Source: Saccharomycopsis malanga | Lineage: Eukaryota; Ascomycota; Saccharomycetes; Ascoideales; Saccharomycopsidaceae | Direction: 5' to 3' | Assembly (NCBI GenBank): GCA_004014935.1 | Contig: CP025322.1 | Span: 2,542,001-2,606,000, forward strand | DNA: 64,000 nt | Shown: positions 50,417 to 60,238 of the stretch, piece after piece | Position numbering within the stretch: position 1 is the stretch's first letter | Layout: each line of letters opens with the position of its first letter | Program-made: the position numbers and the translations under genes | The notes under the pieces: model-generated | Seen by the model: only the letters and a program-made list of their open reading frames with translations | Told to the model about the DNA's origin: nothing | Databases searched by the model: none

Positions 50417-50582
50417 ACTGGGCCGCATGGCTCAGTGGTTTTTTGCTCTTGCAACATGGGTTCGATTCCCCTTTTCAACATTTTATTATTATTATGCCAC
50501 TGGGCCGTATGGCTCAGTGGTCAGTGTTCTATTATTATTATTATGCCACTGAGCCCTCCGGCCCAGTGGTCAGTGCTCTATT
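50417..50582 (+). mobile_element. Head-to-tail array of SINE heads
   Basis: ACTGGGCCGCATGGCTCAGT with a B box (GGGTTCGATTCCCC), then (ATT)n, ATGCCACTGGGCCGTATGGC, TCAGTGGTCAGTGTTCT, (ATT)n, ATGCCACTGAGCCCTCCGGC and CCAGTGGTCAGTGCTCT. Two or three heads are joined through short ATT tails with the bodies missing. Confidence 0.88.
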
Positions 50583-50735
50583 ATAATAATAATCTTATAT
50601 TTCAAGCCCAGTACATATCAGTTTCCTATATACGCGCTGTGTCTGAGGGGACTTGGTGAAACCCAATCATGTCCTTTTCATCATATTTGGCTCACCCGTA
50701 TTCCTGTTAGGTCTGCCAAATGGCCCAGTGGCATA
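50583..50735 (-). mobile_element. SINE family A, short copy
   Basis: In reverse: (ATA)n, TCTTATATTTCAAGCCCAGT, ACATATCAGTTTCCTATATA, CGCGCTGTGTCTGAGGGGAC, TTGGTGAAACCCAATCATG, then CCGTATTCCTGTTAGGTCTG and CCAAATGGCCCAGTGG. Confidence 0.9.
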
Positions 50736-50999
50736 TCTGCTAAATTATCCTGCCAGGTCGGTACTCAATCCATTAATATTTCCTATTGTTTCTTTATCTT
50801 TACGAGTCAACAAAGTGGTCTGTAGTCTTTGAAGACCCTTTCAAACATCTCGTTGTCTTTAAAAACTAAAACTTATTCTATGATTTTTGGCAAAGAAACA
50901 GCTTACGTTTATCAACAATTTACAGTCAATATACAACTTTCATATGAATGTAATAAAACAAATCAAAAACTAGAACAGTAACAAAACAAAAAACTATAT

Positions 51000-51794
51000 G
51001 CTTTGTTTAGCTCTGGAGATGCCTGTTTCTTTGGGATGAAATTACATTCAAACGCTGGAGGAAACACAAGTAAAACTAAAGGCTTTCAAATACTATGGAC
51101 TAATTTCAAGAAACAAAGAAAGTCTTTCTCTGAAAAGTAAAAAACACGATTCTTAACAAATTATGTGTTATATTTGACAAAATGATACTTTCTCACTATT
51201 AAATAATTTATAAATACCAAATCGCTAAACAAAGTACATTTTATAAAGATCTAAACTGTAAAGAGTATAAAAATATAATTTTTGTATGGTTTGGTCTCCT
51301 GTAAAGACTCTACAATATGACTTGAAAGAAACAACTTTTGGTCAAATTTGACAATTTTTCTTTATATCAAATATGTATGCGAAAATCTAATATTTTTCAT
51401 TACAAATAGTACTATAATATAACAAAAAATTTTAAAATGATGGGATATATTTTTGCAAATCAAAATAAACTGGATAGGATTGATTTAATTTAATAAAACG
51501 TTTGATGGTTACTTCAAAACGACGACAGCGCGAATCGAGTACCAAAACCCAAAGTGAGGAACGCCACACTTGATTTTCTGCACTATCCTGCACTATCCTG
51601 CACTATTTTGTATGGCGCATGCCTCAGCCAACTTGGCCACCGGGCACTGGTAAGGCATATAGGCTTATTATGTTAAAAAGAGAGAATGTCTTTACTTTTC
51701 AAGAGTATATTTTGACAATTAGTATGCTTATTTTTTGCTATGTGTATAAGCAGAAATAAAAGGATTATTGGGTAATCTACGAGAGATGCTACGT
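51000..51794 (-). repeat. Family C repeat, copy 2 (inverted)
   Basis: Reverse-oriented partner of 47503-48272, about 795 bp. It retains the tRNA-like boxes (GCGCGAATCGAGTACCAAAA and CCAACTTGGCCACCGG on this strand), and a short tandem CACTATCCTG (three units) where copy 1 has CATAATAGTG. Between the copies lie OPY2 and SINE debris, about 2.7 kb. Confidence 0.85.
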
Positions 51795-51837
51795 CTTGAA
51801 TTGATTTGTCTATGAGATCAGTATTGTTGTGGATACT

Positions 51838-51965
51838 CTTCTCACCCCTGGGCCTGTAAGGTCTTTTTTCTCGTTTTCGAGAAAACTAGTAGTTAAAATA
51901 TCCTGCTGCGTCTTTTTTTCTTCTCCGAGAGTACTTGTCACTGGGCAGGATGGCTCAGTGACCTG
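51838..51965 (-). mobile_element. SINE family A head fragments
   Basis: Two reverse head remnants in series: CTGTAAGGTCTTTTTTCTCG, TTTTCGAGAAAAC and then CTGCGTCTTTTTTTCTTCTC, CGAGAGTACTTGTCACTGGG, plus a forward-looking GATGGCTCAGTGACC. Confidence 0.7.
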
Positions 51966-52008
51966 ATAGTCTTCTTTAATTTAATAGTCAATATTGAACT
52001 GTGATGTT

Positions 52009-52009
<1 letters not shown>

Positions 52010-52102
<93 letters not shown>

Positions 52103-52232
52103 TACGCGCCATGTTTAAGGTGATTCGGTAAAACCCAATAATGCCCATCATAATATTCTCACCAGTGTTCTTGCTATATATTTTTCCACTTCTATAGAGC
52201 ACTGGCAACTGAGCCATGCGGCCCAGTGGTGA
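52010..52232 (-). mobile_element. SINE family A, short copy with 90-bp tail
   Basis: An uninterrupted (TAA)n run of about 30 units (52010-52100) passes into TATACGCGCCATGTTTAAGG, TGATTCGGTAAAACCCAATA, and the head end CAACTGAGCCATGCGGCCCA. The GGGCTTGAAATATA signature has been replaced by the run, so the tail expanded into the element or a deletion joined them. Confidence 0.85.
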
Positions 52233-52284
52233 TAATAAGTAATTGATATAATCTTGAGTCTATTGGCATCTGTGCCGCATTTTC

Positions 52285-52486
52285 CAAACATCTGCGTACT
52301 GGATTGTTCCTCTATATGTTGCCTGGTACAATTTCCAACTCAATAATAAAAATTCCAACCCTTGTTCTCTTGACCGGTCCAACTGTTAGTCTTGAGACTC
52401 TGTTTCTTGCTACTTGGATTTGTTTGGCTCTTGTCGTCGCTATCTTGGCGCCATACACTTGCCATACACTTCCATTCTGCAGTTAA
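52285..52486 (+). pseudogene. Membrane-protein gene fragment (paralogue of 30930-31165)
   Basis: Encodes FLYMLPGTISNSIIKIPTLV, LLTGPTVSL and a further hydrophobic stretch TWICLALVVAILAP. It matches the minus-strand fragment at 30930-31165 (FLDMLLGAISNS, LWTGPSISL) with in-frame length change and conservative replacements. No start or complete gene is seen. As at 31 kb, a reversed short SINE lies on its left. The 52900-53020 stretch (CTTCTTGCGGTTGCTCTCTT, GGCACC) vaguely echoes its end. Confidence 0.5.
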
Positions 52487-54127
52487 TGGTTGGCTTCAAA
52501 CATGTTTGTAATAAGACTTTTGTTACTACACCATTAGTACTATAATAATACGTGTTATCACTTGTAATTATACGACTTCTTCCTACTTTGAAAACCCCAA
52601 ATAATACTATCTCCACTTACAATGTCATCCACCCTTGAAACGAATTATTGATGCATACATTGATAATCCACTTATCATATTCAAACCTCAACACTTACAC
52701 AATCCTCTTTCCAAAGCAGCACACCGTATAACCAGCCTGCCAGCATATAAACAGTAGCATTCCTATTCCTTTGGAAAAAGTTCAGTTGTCTGTTAACAAG
52801 TTTCCAAATTGCCAGCATCCTAATAGACAAAACATGAGTCTAATATTTATCAAGCAGCCTCGGCTAGTAGTAATTTTACCTTCTGCATCATTGGTGATAA
52901 ACTTCTATATGCTTCCAGTCTTATAATCTGATCGACTAGATATCTCAAACCTCTCTACTCTACGTTTTGCTCTTCTTGCGGTTGCTCTCTTGGCACCCCT
53001 TGTTTTACTAATTCTTACTGGCTAGACGTATTAGTCGGTACTTACAGCCACTTGTTTCGATATACTGATGAGTCTAAACAATGATCTATAGCCTTCGACT
53101 ACCTTTTAGGCATCCCACTGTTCGAACCTCTATTTGAGACTCTATTTGAGATTCTATTTTCTACTTTATTTCAGACTTTTCCTTTTATGCAGTCAGCTAT
53201 CGTTTTACCCATTCTTTGTTCAATGCAAACAAGTCTCAATATTACACCTTCAATACAAATAAATCTCAATATTGCACCGTCATTTTTACAGTAATTTAAC
53301 AACCCATGAGTTTACGAGTCAGAAACCAAAATCCGACTTGAATTCCACTAGTACCACGTTGACAAATATTCCTTCACTTTGTTTAATCATCCACACATCT
53401 AATTTACGTCCAACATGAACTGTTTTTACACTTGCAAGAGCCTAGCTGCCAGTGGTTGAGTTCACCTTTATTCAACAATCTTCTGAATGGTAATAACATC
53501 AACTGATACCTCGCAATGCTATACATCAAATCTAAGCTGTGAATAATAGTCTTGTTTAGCATATTGTGTGGTAATTATACTAATGTGCCATGCATGTTGC
53601 CATGGAGCCCTTGTATCTCAGATAACGCCACCTCTATTGGCAAACTGGATGCTTCCTATGGGCCAACTGACTCGTCAAACAACCAACCCTGACATTTACC
53701 GGAGTCTATACCAAGTTGCTATCACCAATTCTGGCCACCCTTTCAATATAACACTCGCTTTGTTGAATCTTCGTTACCAAAACAAAGAACATGCGCCAGG
53801 TTGGTCCATTCTTCTGACCACTAAAGGGAGTCTCAACAGCCAAAACAATTTAACAAATCTAAATAATCAAACAGTTCAACATATTTAAACAATCAACACC
53901 TTCAATCCCACCAAGGCAATATATCAGTTTATGATCCTTTTGCCTTGTATGGCCCTTGATTATTGTGATATAGTCAAATTGCCAGTGTTTCATTGAAGAG
54001 TATTGGCACAATCATTCAAAAACTTGGATTGCAATACCATTGTCTATCCCTTCTTCCAGTGAAACTTGAAAACATTGCATAATGAAAGTAAAAGGGGTAT
54101 AAATAAATATATAAGAATTAAGAAAAG
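52487..54127. other. Gene-poor spacer
   Basis: Contains a local duplication (AAGTCTCAATATTACACCTT near 53231 and AAATCTCAATATTGCACCGT near 53261), a run of TTTGAGA/CTATTT repeats (53130-53170), and an unidentified 103-codon plus ORF ending at 53888 (first ATG at 53583; includes NSGHPFNITLALLNLRYQNK). It reads like decayed coding DNA, but I cannot name a parent. Confidence 0.4.
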
Positions 54128-55757
54128 TTAAACTTGATAAAAACTAGTGGAAGATTCAACATTGGAACTACTTGATCCATTCATGCTATTATCAGTCTTA
54201 CCAATCATCTTATCATTAGTCTTACCATTATTTATACTACCATAAGAGGGGCCTGAATGGAGACTACGAGATAATGCTTCTAGACGGCGTTTCCTCAAGT
54301 CTTGGGAGTATATGTAGCCTATTTTGTCATAAATAACTGGGTAGTTATCGTCGCCAAAAGGTTTTTTTACGAATCGCCCGGATATAGAGGGCGTTGTCTT
54401 GAAGAAACTCGTCTTTGGGGAGCCCTATGTCGACTAATAGGTGTTCTGTGGACAGACTATTTAATTTGTATAATTGTTTGGTGGCTGTTTTGATAGCTGC
54501 CACTTGTTTTTCATTTGCCAACAGCGAGCGAAGTTTTTTGTTGATTTGAGATGTTTTCTTGGAAAATGGATGGGATTTCAGAGGTTTTTTCGAATTTTCA
54601 TTGGTAATTTTCTTCAAACTCTTGGAATCGCTGGTTATTGTTCTCAAATCGTCGTCGTCATAGGAATATACGCTTTCGTCGTCGTTACGCTTGTTTTCGT
54701 CTATCCAGTAAGTGCCTTTGGTGCCGTCTTGCAAGTTGTAATAGCGCAATCCTTGATTGAGTTTCTTCAAACGGGTCTGGCCGTCGTATTGGCTTACTTG
54801 GCTCTCTACATCGACGCTCTGGAAGTTTCTAAAGTTGTACCGCTGGCCGCCTTTGCGGAAGGTGATGTTGAAATCATAGATCAAATCCGCATAGCCAAAC
54901 ACATCGGCAATGGCATAGGTTATTGGCAAGCGGGCCGAGTTGTTCAAATAACGGATGGTGAACTCCTTATAGTTGAACGAGGTCCAGTGGCCTATTGCAA
55001 AGCCAATGAGCTCAAAGCAAAGCAAAGCGTTCTGGATTTCAAACGAAGATTCACGGAGATAGTTGAAATAATTAAGAATGGCCAATAAGATTCCCTGCCA
55101 ATAAGAAGCAAAGATTATCAACTTTACACAAAGAAACTTACCCCAAGGATTGAACTGCTTCAAGTCCTCATACAAGCACTTCCAGAAAAGCGCCAAGCTG
55201 TACAACGACATGCTGACGCTGATGTTATAGACCAAATTGGTCCAGAACCCCAAGGACACCAAAACGGTGCGTTCTGAAGTATGGACAATCTCATTGACGG
55301 CAAAAAGAAGACAGAGAAACGGCTTGAGCCACACATACTGCAAGATGGACCGCTTGATGAACAAAAAGGTCTCGGGATCGCTGATATCTACAGGCTGTGC
55401 TATATAGTTGAATGGAAACGGATGAGACACCGGAGCTCTTCTACTGGTCATCACTATGATGCTGCGCTCGCCTCCTAGCAAGTCTGTCAACAAGCAGTAG
55501 AAAACGTACAATACAAAAGCCTCGTAAATCTCCTTGATGGGCTCCACCAGTGCTGACACCCACCGCGACGAGACCAAGTTGATGTAGCATATGCTGGCGT
55601 ATATAGGGATAATGAGCAATATACGGGCTATGAGCCGCTGCTGCAATGGCTTACGGTAGTTTTTCAAATGCATTAGAATACATACTGTGCTGATTGAAAC
55701 CGAAAAGGCCGTGGCAACAAAACACAAGTGGATGACATAACTTGGAAGTGCATTCAT
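54128..55757 (-). CDS. TMEM184/OSTalpha-family membrane protein, frame break near 3' end
   Basis: Seven-helix protein of the organic-solute-transporter alpha/TMEM184 (DUF300) family, homologous to S. cerevisiae YKR051W (function unknown, vacuolar or endosomal membrane likely). The ATG at 55757 opens a frame with the family marks LMHLKNYRKPLQQR, RILLIIPIYASICYINL, ILQYVWLKPFLCLL, FNPWGKFLCVKLIIFASYWQ (about 214-233) and FALCFELIGFAIGHW-like sequence. This frame stops at 54345, ten codons after an A7 run (T7 on the plus strand, 54362-54368). With six A the next frame continues PFGDDNYPVIYDKIGYIYSQ and runs 78 residues to a stop at 54128, giving about 542 aa. The continuation is plainly protein-like, so the extra base is a mutation, error or slippage site. 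Confidence 0.9.
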
Positions 55758-57608
55758 TATTGGTGTATTTCTAGTCTTCAGGCGCGGTTTTCTGTGTGAT
55801 TTATTGTCTTTTCAGCGGTGGTCTGATATATCAATCAGAAAATCCTTGATTGTATTCCAAATACTGCTTTGAATATCCTGTATTAATTGATTTCAATATA
55901 TAAAGCGCTTGGCGCTTCTCGTAATGTACGGTTCCAACGCTCAATTATCCAGCAAACGTATTCCTCGTCAACTCAACCCCACTATCAAGCCCAAGGATAG
56001 CCCCGTATCCTTAAATAAACCCAACAGTTGCTGTTGTTTCTCCGTTGTTGATTGTTATCACCACTCTTTATCAAGGAGAATCGATGATGGGTGCCACCCC
56101 TTGCTTTCTCATTATTTCATCCGGGAAGGTTAACCGTACCGCCCCGGAACGACGGTGGTCATGTTGAACATCATGCATATATATATACTTTTGAGATGAT
56201 CTATTGAAAGAACAGCCGTATATATCGAGAATGGAACCGTCTACTAGATAGTAGGGATTGAGAAGCTTTTGTAAGTTGAATGGTAAACTATTATTTGCTT
56301 TTAGTTCTAAGAGTTGGTTGTCTAGATGAATTGTGGATCCATTAAATCATAAACGGGTTTCAATCTTCTGTCCCTTTTGAATTGATTAGTTTTTTGATGG
56401 CTCAACTTTAGCTCATGTTTTGTCTTTTTTTTCCATAATCTACAGTATTATTACTTGGATCCTCCGTTTCTCCTGTTTTGCCACCCTTTATTCCTTGTTC
56501 GGCTATTTTAATACTACAAGTGACAAATGCATCCTAGAATTGGCCAAACAAAAGAATGAACTCATAGTACAATATTCGATGGTAACCAACAGCCACATAT
56601 AACGCAATTTACTTTAGCTCATGAAATTAAAGAAATTCGACTCATCACATTAGTTTCGACTAAAATGGCTGCTTTACTTGCCAAATACAGTTCAAGCACT
56701 AAACAATTGATAATTCATTTGTTATTGAGGTACTTGTTGTTATAAGACGTTCGGAACGTAGGTTATGTTTTATTGTTCAAACTATCATAAATATTCTACA
56801 GCATCCATCTAACGTAATGTTTACTGAGCTATTAAATACTTTACAAAAGTGCTGAAAAATGGCCAATACAACTAAAACAATCTGACCTATAATTAATCAA
56901 AGAACAAAACGAAAAGTCTTTCAAAAATAATCAATTAATAATTTCAACAACACATGCGTATTATTCAAAATATCGCAAACGACAAAAACTTGCAACTCCC
57001 ACATTTATAATGTACATTCTACTTCAAGATATATAAAGGTGAAATCATTTCTCAAATAACACTTCATCAACCAACTCTTACACCGAATACGAAACAGTGC
57101 GTTTTGACATCAACTATAGCCTTAACAGGCGCCAATACGAGTATTTACCAGACAATTGTCATCTTCCACCTGTCATAATACTAAATACCTGTTGAAATGG
57201 TACGTTCGCGCCATATCCCGCTAGCGTGCCTATAAAACCCTTTAGATTCGCAACCGTTGCGTCAACCCAACTATGGTAATACCAACCATGATTACCACTC
57301 AATACATTGTCAACGCCGAGACCTAAAGGGCTGTGACTTCTGGAGTAGAACCCTGCAGTGTCTTGGAATAGGCCAATTTTCAACGGTAGCTTGTATGATT
57401 CCAGCATGGGGGCGCATCAATGTTTGTTGGTCCCTCGACGAATTTGACTGGTAGCATCGGTTAACCATTGTGATTTCTCACACCAAAGTAGTAGTTATGT
57501 TACACATTGGCTTTGATTGTAGTTATATATAACTGTTAATTCCGCATTTCTGTAAAATTGTTTTTAAGTTTGATGATCAGTTTGTCAATCCACACACAAC
57601 CTTGAAGA
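55758..57608. other. Spacer upstream of the SUN genes
   Basis: Contains three small open stretches with weak support: plus 55924-56133 (69 codons, starting MYGSNAQLSSKRIPRQLNP) about 20 bp after a TATA-like ATATATAAAG; plus 56423-56602 (hydrophobic, includes IYSIITWILRFSCFATLYSL, without its own ATG), whose start coincides with an ATAATCTACAG that could be a 3' splice site; and the minus ORF listed next. The first two might be exons of one small gene (GTAAGT occurs near 56270), but I see no good branch point. Confidence 0.3.
57159..57407 (-). CDS. Hypothetical 82-aa ORF, possible gene remnant
   Basis: Starts MLESYKLPLKIGLFQDTAGF and contains NHGWYYHSWVDATVANLKGF. Composition (Gly, Trp, Tyr, few charges) looks like part of a folded secreted or metabolic enzyme more than random DNA. 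A short open stretch upstream in another frame (VKFVEGPTNIDAP, about 57455-57415) also looks coding, which suggests a decayed host gene. I do not recognise the family. Confidence 0.3.
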   Translation of the reverse strand: MLESYKLPLKIGLFQDTAGFYSRSHSPLGLGVDNVLSGNHGWYYHSWVDATVANLKGFIGTLAGYGANVPFQQVFSIMTGGR

Positions 57609-58904
57609 ATGCAAGTTAGTCATTTGATTCTGTTGTTTGCTCTATTGCAAGCAGCTTCAGCTGTCCCACTTCTTGACACAGTTCAGCAAATCAAACGTAA
57701 TAATGTTGTTGTCACTGCTACCATAAACGGCAAAGCTGCCACTTGGACTCAAGCTGCTGTGCCTTGGAATGGCGGCAATAACCAAGATTCCACCACTACA
57801 AGAACTCATAAAGTTACCAAAACTGTTAAGAAAAGTAAACATAAAAGAGAAGAACCAACCCCAGAACCTACTCATCATTACCATAAAAAAAGACAGGTTA
57901 TATTGGCTACAATTTATGGAAAAGTGGTTTCTTGGACAACTGGCGATGCTCCTGCTCCTGCTGCTACTAATCCTCCTAAACCTGATCCTAAACCTTCTCC
58001 CGACAACTCTAAGATTGTCAGCAAGAACCTGAGTCCTGGCGGCTCTTCTGGCGGCTCTTCTGGCGGCTCTTCTGGCGGCTCTTCTGGAGTTTCTGGTGAT
58101 TTAAAAAGTTTTTCAGCACCAGGAAAGTTCCAAGATGGCAAAATCAAATGTTCTGACTTTCCTTCAGGAAATGGGGTTATCAAAGTGGACTGGGTTGGAT
58201 TGAACGGTTGGTCATCGATTCAACAAACCAAAGAAGGCGGTTCTACATCCAAAACCTGTTCTGAAGGTCTCTTATGTTCATATGCCTGTCAAGCTGGAAT
58301 GTCAAAGACCCAATGGCCATCAAACCAGCCTGCCAATGGCGAGTCTCGTGGTGGTTTGCTCTGTAAAAACGGTTATCTATACAGAACCAACACCAAAAGC
58401 GACACCTTGTGTGAATGGGGAAAACAAACTGCCAATGCAGTTTCCAAACTTGATAAAGTGGTGTCGCTTTGTAGAACCGATTATCCAGGCTCTGAAAACA
58501 TGAATATTCCAACTTCCTTGAAAGGTGGCCTGAAAATGCCAATCTCAGTGGTCAACGAAGATACCTACTACAACTGGAAAGGCGGTAAGACCTCTACGCA
58601 ATACTACGTCAACAACGCTGGTGTTGATGTCGAAAAAGGGTGTGTCTGGGGAACTTCCCTGGGAACTGTTGGAAACTGGGCCCCAGTAGTGTTGGGAGCT
58701 GGTTATACCGACGGAAAAACTTGGTTATCCATCCGACCAAACCCAAACAATAAAAAAGCGCCTAATTACAACTTGAAAATCGAAGCTGCAAATGGTGGCC
58801 AGATCTCAGGCACCTGCAAATACGAAAATGGAAAAATCAGTGGTGGATCTGATGGTTGTACTGTTGCTGTCACTTCTGGATCTGCTAATTTTGTCTTCTA
58901 TTAG
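57609..58904 (+). CDS. SUN-family cell-wall protein 1
   Basis: 431 aa. SUN proteins (Sim1, Uth1, Nca3, Sun4) are secreted, bind beta-1,3-glucan and act in septation and wall remodelling. Signal peptide [18 protein letters not shown], then Kex2-type sites (QIKR, HKKR at about residues 29 and 94), a low-complexity linker with four GGSS units, and the C-terminal SUN domain (about 160-431). The domain has the family cysteine pattern ([37 protein letters not shown]) and [19 protein letters not shown]. It ends directly at SANFVFY. The domain is highly similar to that of the second SUN gene 1.3 kb downstream, while the linkers are unrelated. Which S. cerevisiae paralogue it corresponds to cannot be told by eye. 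Confidence 0.96.
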   Translation: MQVSHLILLFALLQAASAVPLLDTVQQIKRNNVVVTATINGKAATWTQAAVPWNGGNNQDSTTTRTHKVTKTVKKSKHKREEPTPEPTHHYHKKRQVILATIYGKVVSWTTGDAPAPAATNPPKPDPKPSPDNSKIVSKNLSPGGSSGGSSGGSSGGSSGVSGDLKSFSAPGKFQDGKIKCSDFPSGNGVIKVDWVGLNGWSSIQQTKEGGSTSKTCSEGLLCSYACQAGMSKTQWPSNQPANGESRGGLLCKNGYLYRTNTKSDTLCEWGKQTANAVSKLDKVVSLCRTDYPGSENMNIPTSLKGGLKMPISVVNEDTYYNWKGGKTSTQYYVNNAGVDVEKGCVWGTSLGTVGNWAPVVLGAGYTDGKTWLSIRPNPNNKKAPNYNLKIEAANGGQISGTCKYENGKISGGSDGCTVAVTSGSANFVFY

Positions 58905-59217
58905 CGTTTTTGCCGACATAGATATTGTTATACTGTTTTTTACTTATTTTATTTACACTAGACTTTCACTTCTACTGTTGCTTCCATGCTGGTCATGTTT
59001 AGAATTAGATCACTAGATAATACACTCAATATAAATGTTGCTTATACTTTAGGATGACTGTAGATGGTTCTTTGCCTGAATCCTTAACAAGTTTGATTAT
59101 AGCAAATGATTATCCTAACAACTAAACATTTATACTTGATTTTGGAATATTTTTTTCAAAGATAAATTTATACAGCTATTGTACATTATATTTGAAAACA
59201 TTTTGCTCATCAAGAAC
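58905..59217. other. Spacer between SUN gene 1 and tRNA-Val
   Basis: AT-rich 3' flank; nothing recognisable. Confidence 0.6.
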
Positions 59218-59290
59218 GGTCTGGTGGCCTAGTGGTTACGGCGCCTCGTTTACACCGAGGAGATCGGGAGTTCAATCCTCCCCCAGATCA
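59218..59290 (+). tRNA. tRNA-Val (TAC)
   Basis: 73 nt. Acceptor stem GGTCTGG pairs with CCAGATC; anticodon stem CCTCG/CGAGG with loop TTTACAC gives anticodon TAC; T arm GGGAG-TTCAATC-CTCCC. No intron. A T7 run and, one CTT later, a T run of over 20 follow as Pol III terminator (59291-59328). Confidence 0.97.
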
Positions 59291-59296
59291 TTTTTT

Positions 59297-59328
<32 letters not shown>

Positions 59329-59329
<1 letters not shown>

Positions 59330-60238
59330 ATTGTAGCTGTTTGGATGTTGATGCCCCAGAGTAAATAATAATATATATTGAAAGAGTAACACACTTCAAT
59401 GGTTATTGTTTCGAATACACTACGTCACTATACAAGAAGTCTGCATGTGATTCCACCCAGCTATTTGATGAAATTTGCTAGTTGCGGTCAGCATTTCTGA
59501 ATGTTATTAGTAATCTGTAAACAGATTAATGTCAATTAGACATAGATAAAAAACAATTATTATCAGAATTTCGTACAAAATACCAGGTTTTAGGTACCAC
59601 AATCCAAAAAACTTAGATGCTCTATATGCAAGTGAAATTGAACAAGACACCCATACTTGCTGTCCCCTTTGACAGCTTTCTAATCAAAAACAGCCTCTAT
59701 GACAATCACTCCAAAACCACTGCCTTTTCTTTACCATACTCGGTACCTCCTTATACCCAATGCAAATGATGCAGCATGCATGCGTCGATCCGCAGCGACC
59801 CGCAGCGGCCTGCAGGGGGACTATGGTGGGCAGTAATCCTGGAAGATGGTAAAGGGGACCTATTTGGCCATAACCAGCAACCAGAGGGCCAGGAGTTGGG
59901 CATACCGATGCTTAGTTCAGGTACAGAGGTCCTTCAGCAAAGGGAAGCAGATTTGCTGCTTTGTTAAGCAGGGACCACTGTATTTCGGTACGCAGAGGTC
60001 CTCCGAAAAGGGTTATATGACCAGTCGTGATGAGGCATGAGATGTATTATATATATACTAAACAGGCGACGACCAGTTTGCATTTGTAAATTGTAAATTG
60101 TAATGTTCAGTAGGAGCTTTACGAGACTTCAAACAGACCTCACCATAGTCATTCTTTATTCTGTTTGTAGCCGTGATTGAGATTGGTAGATTACATTGAG
60201 CAAACATTTAGCAAACCCAGAAGAGTCTAAGCGAAGAT
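59329..60238. other. Spacer and promoter of SUN gene 2
   Basis: No gene seen. A locally GC-richer patch (59770-60010) lies 230-470 bp upstream of the SUN gene 2 ATG and includes a short duplication (CGCAGCGACCCGCAGCGGCC). A TATA-like ATTATATATATACTAAAC lies at about 60045-60062. Confidence 0.5.

Noticed and set aside
52008-52217. Poly-leucine ORF
   Set aside because: Translation of the (TAA)n tail of a SINE.
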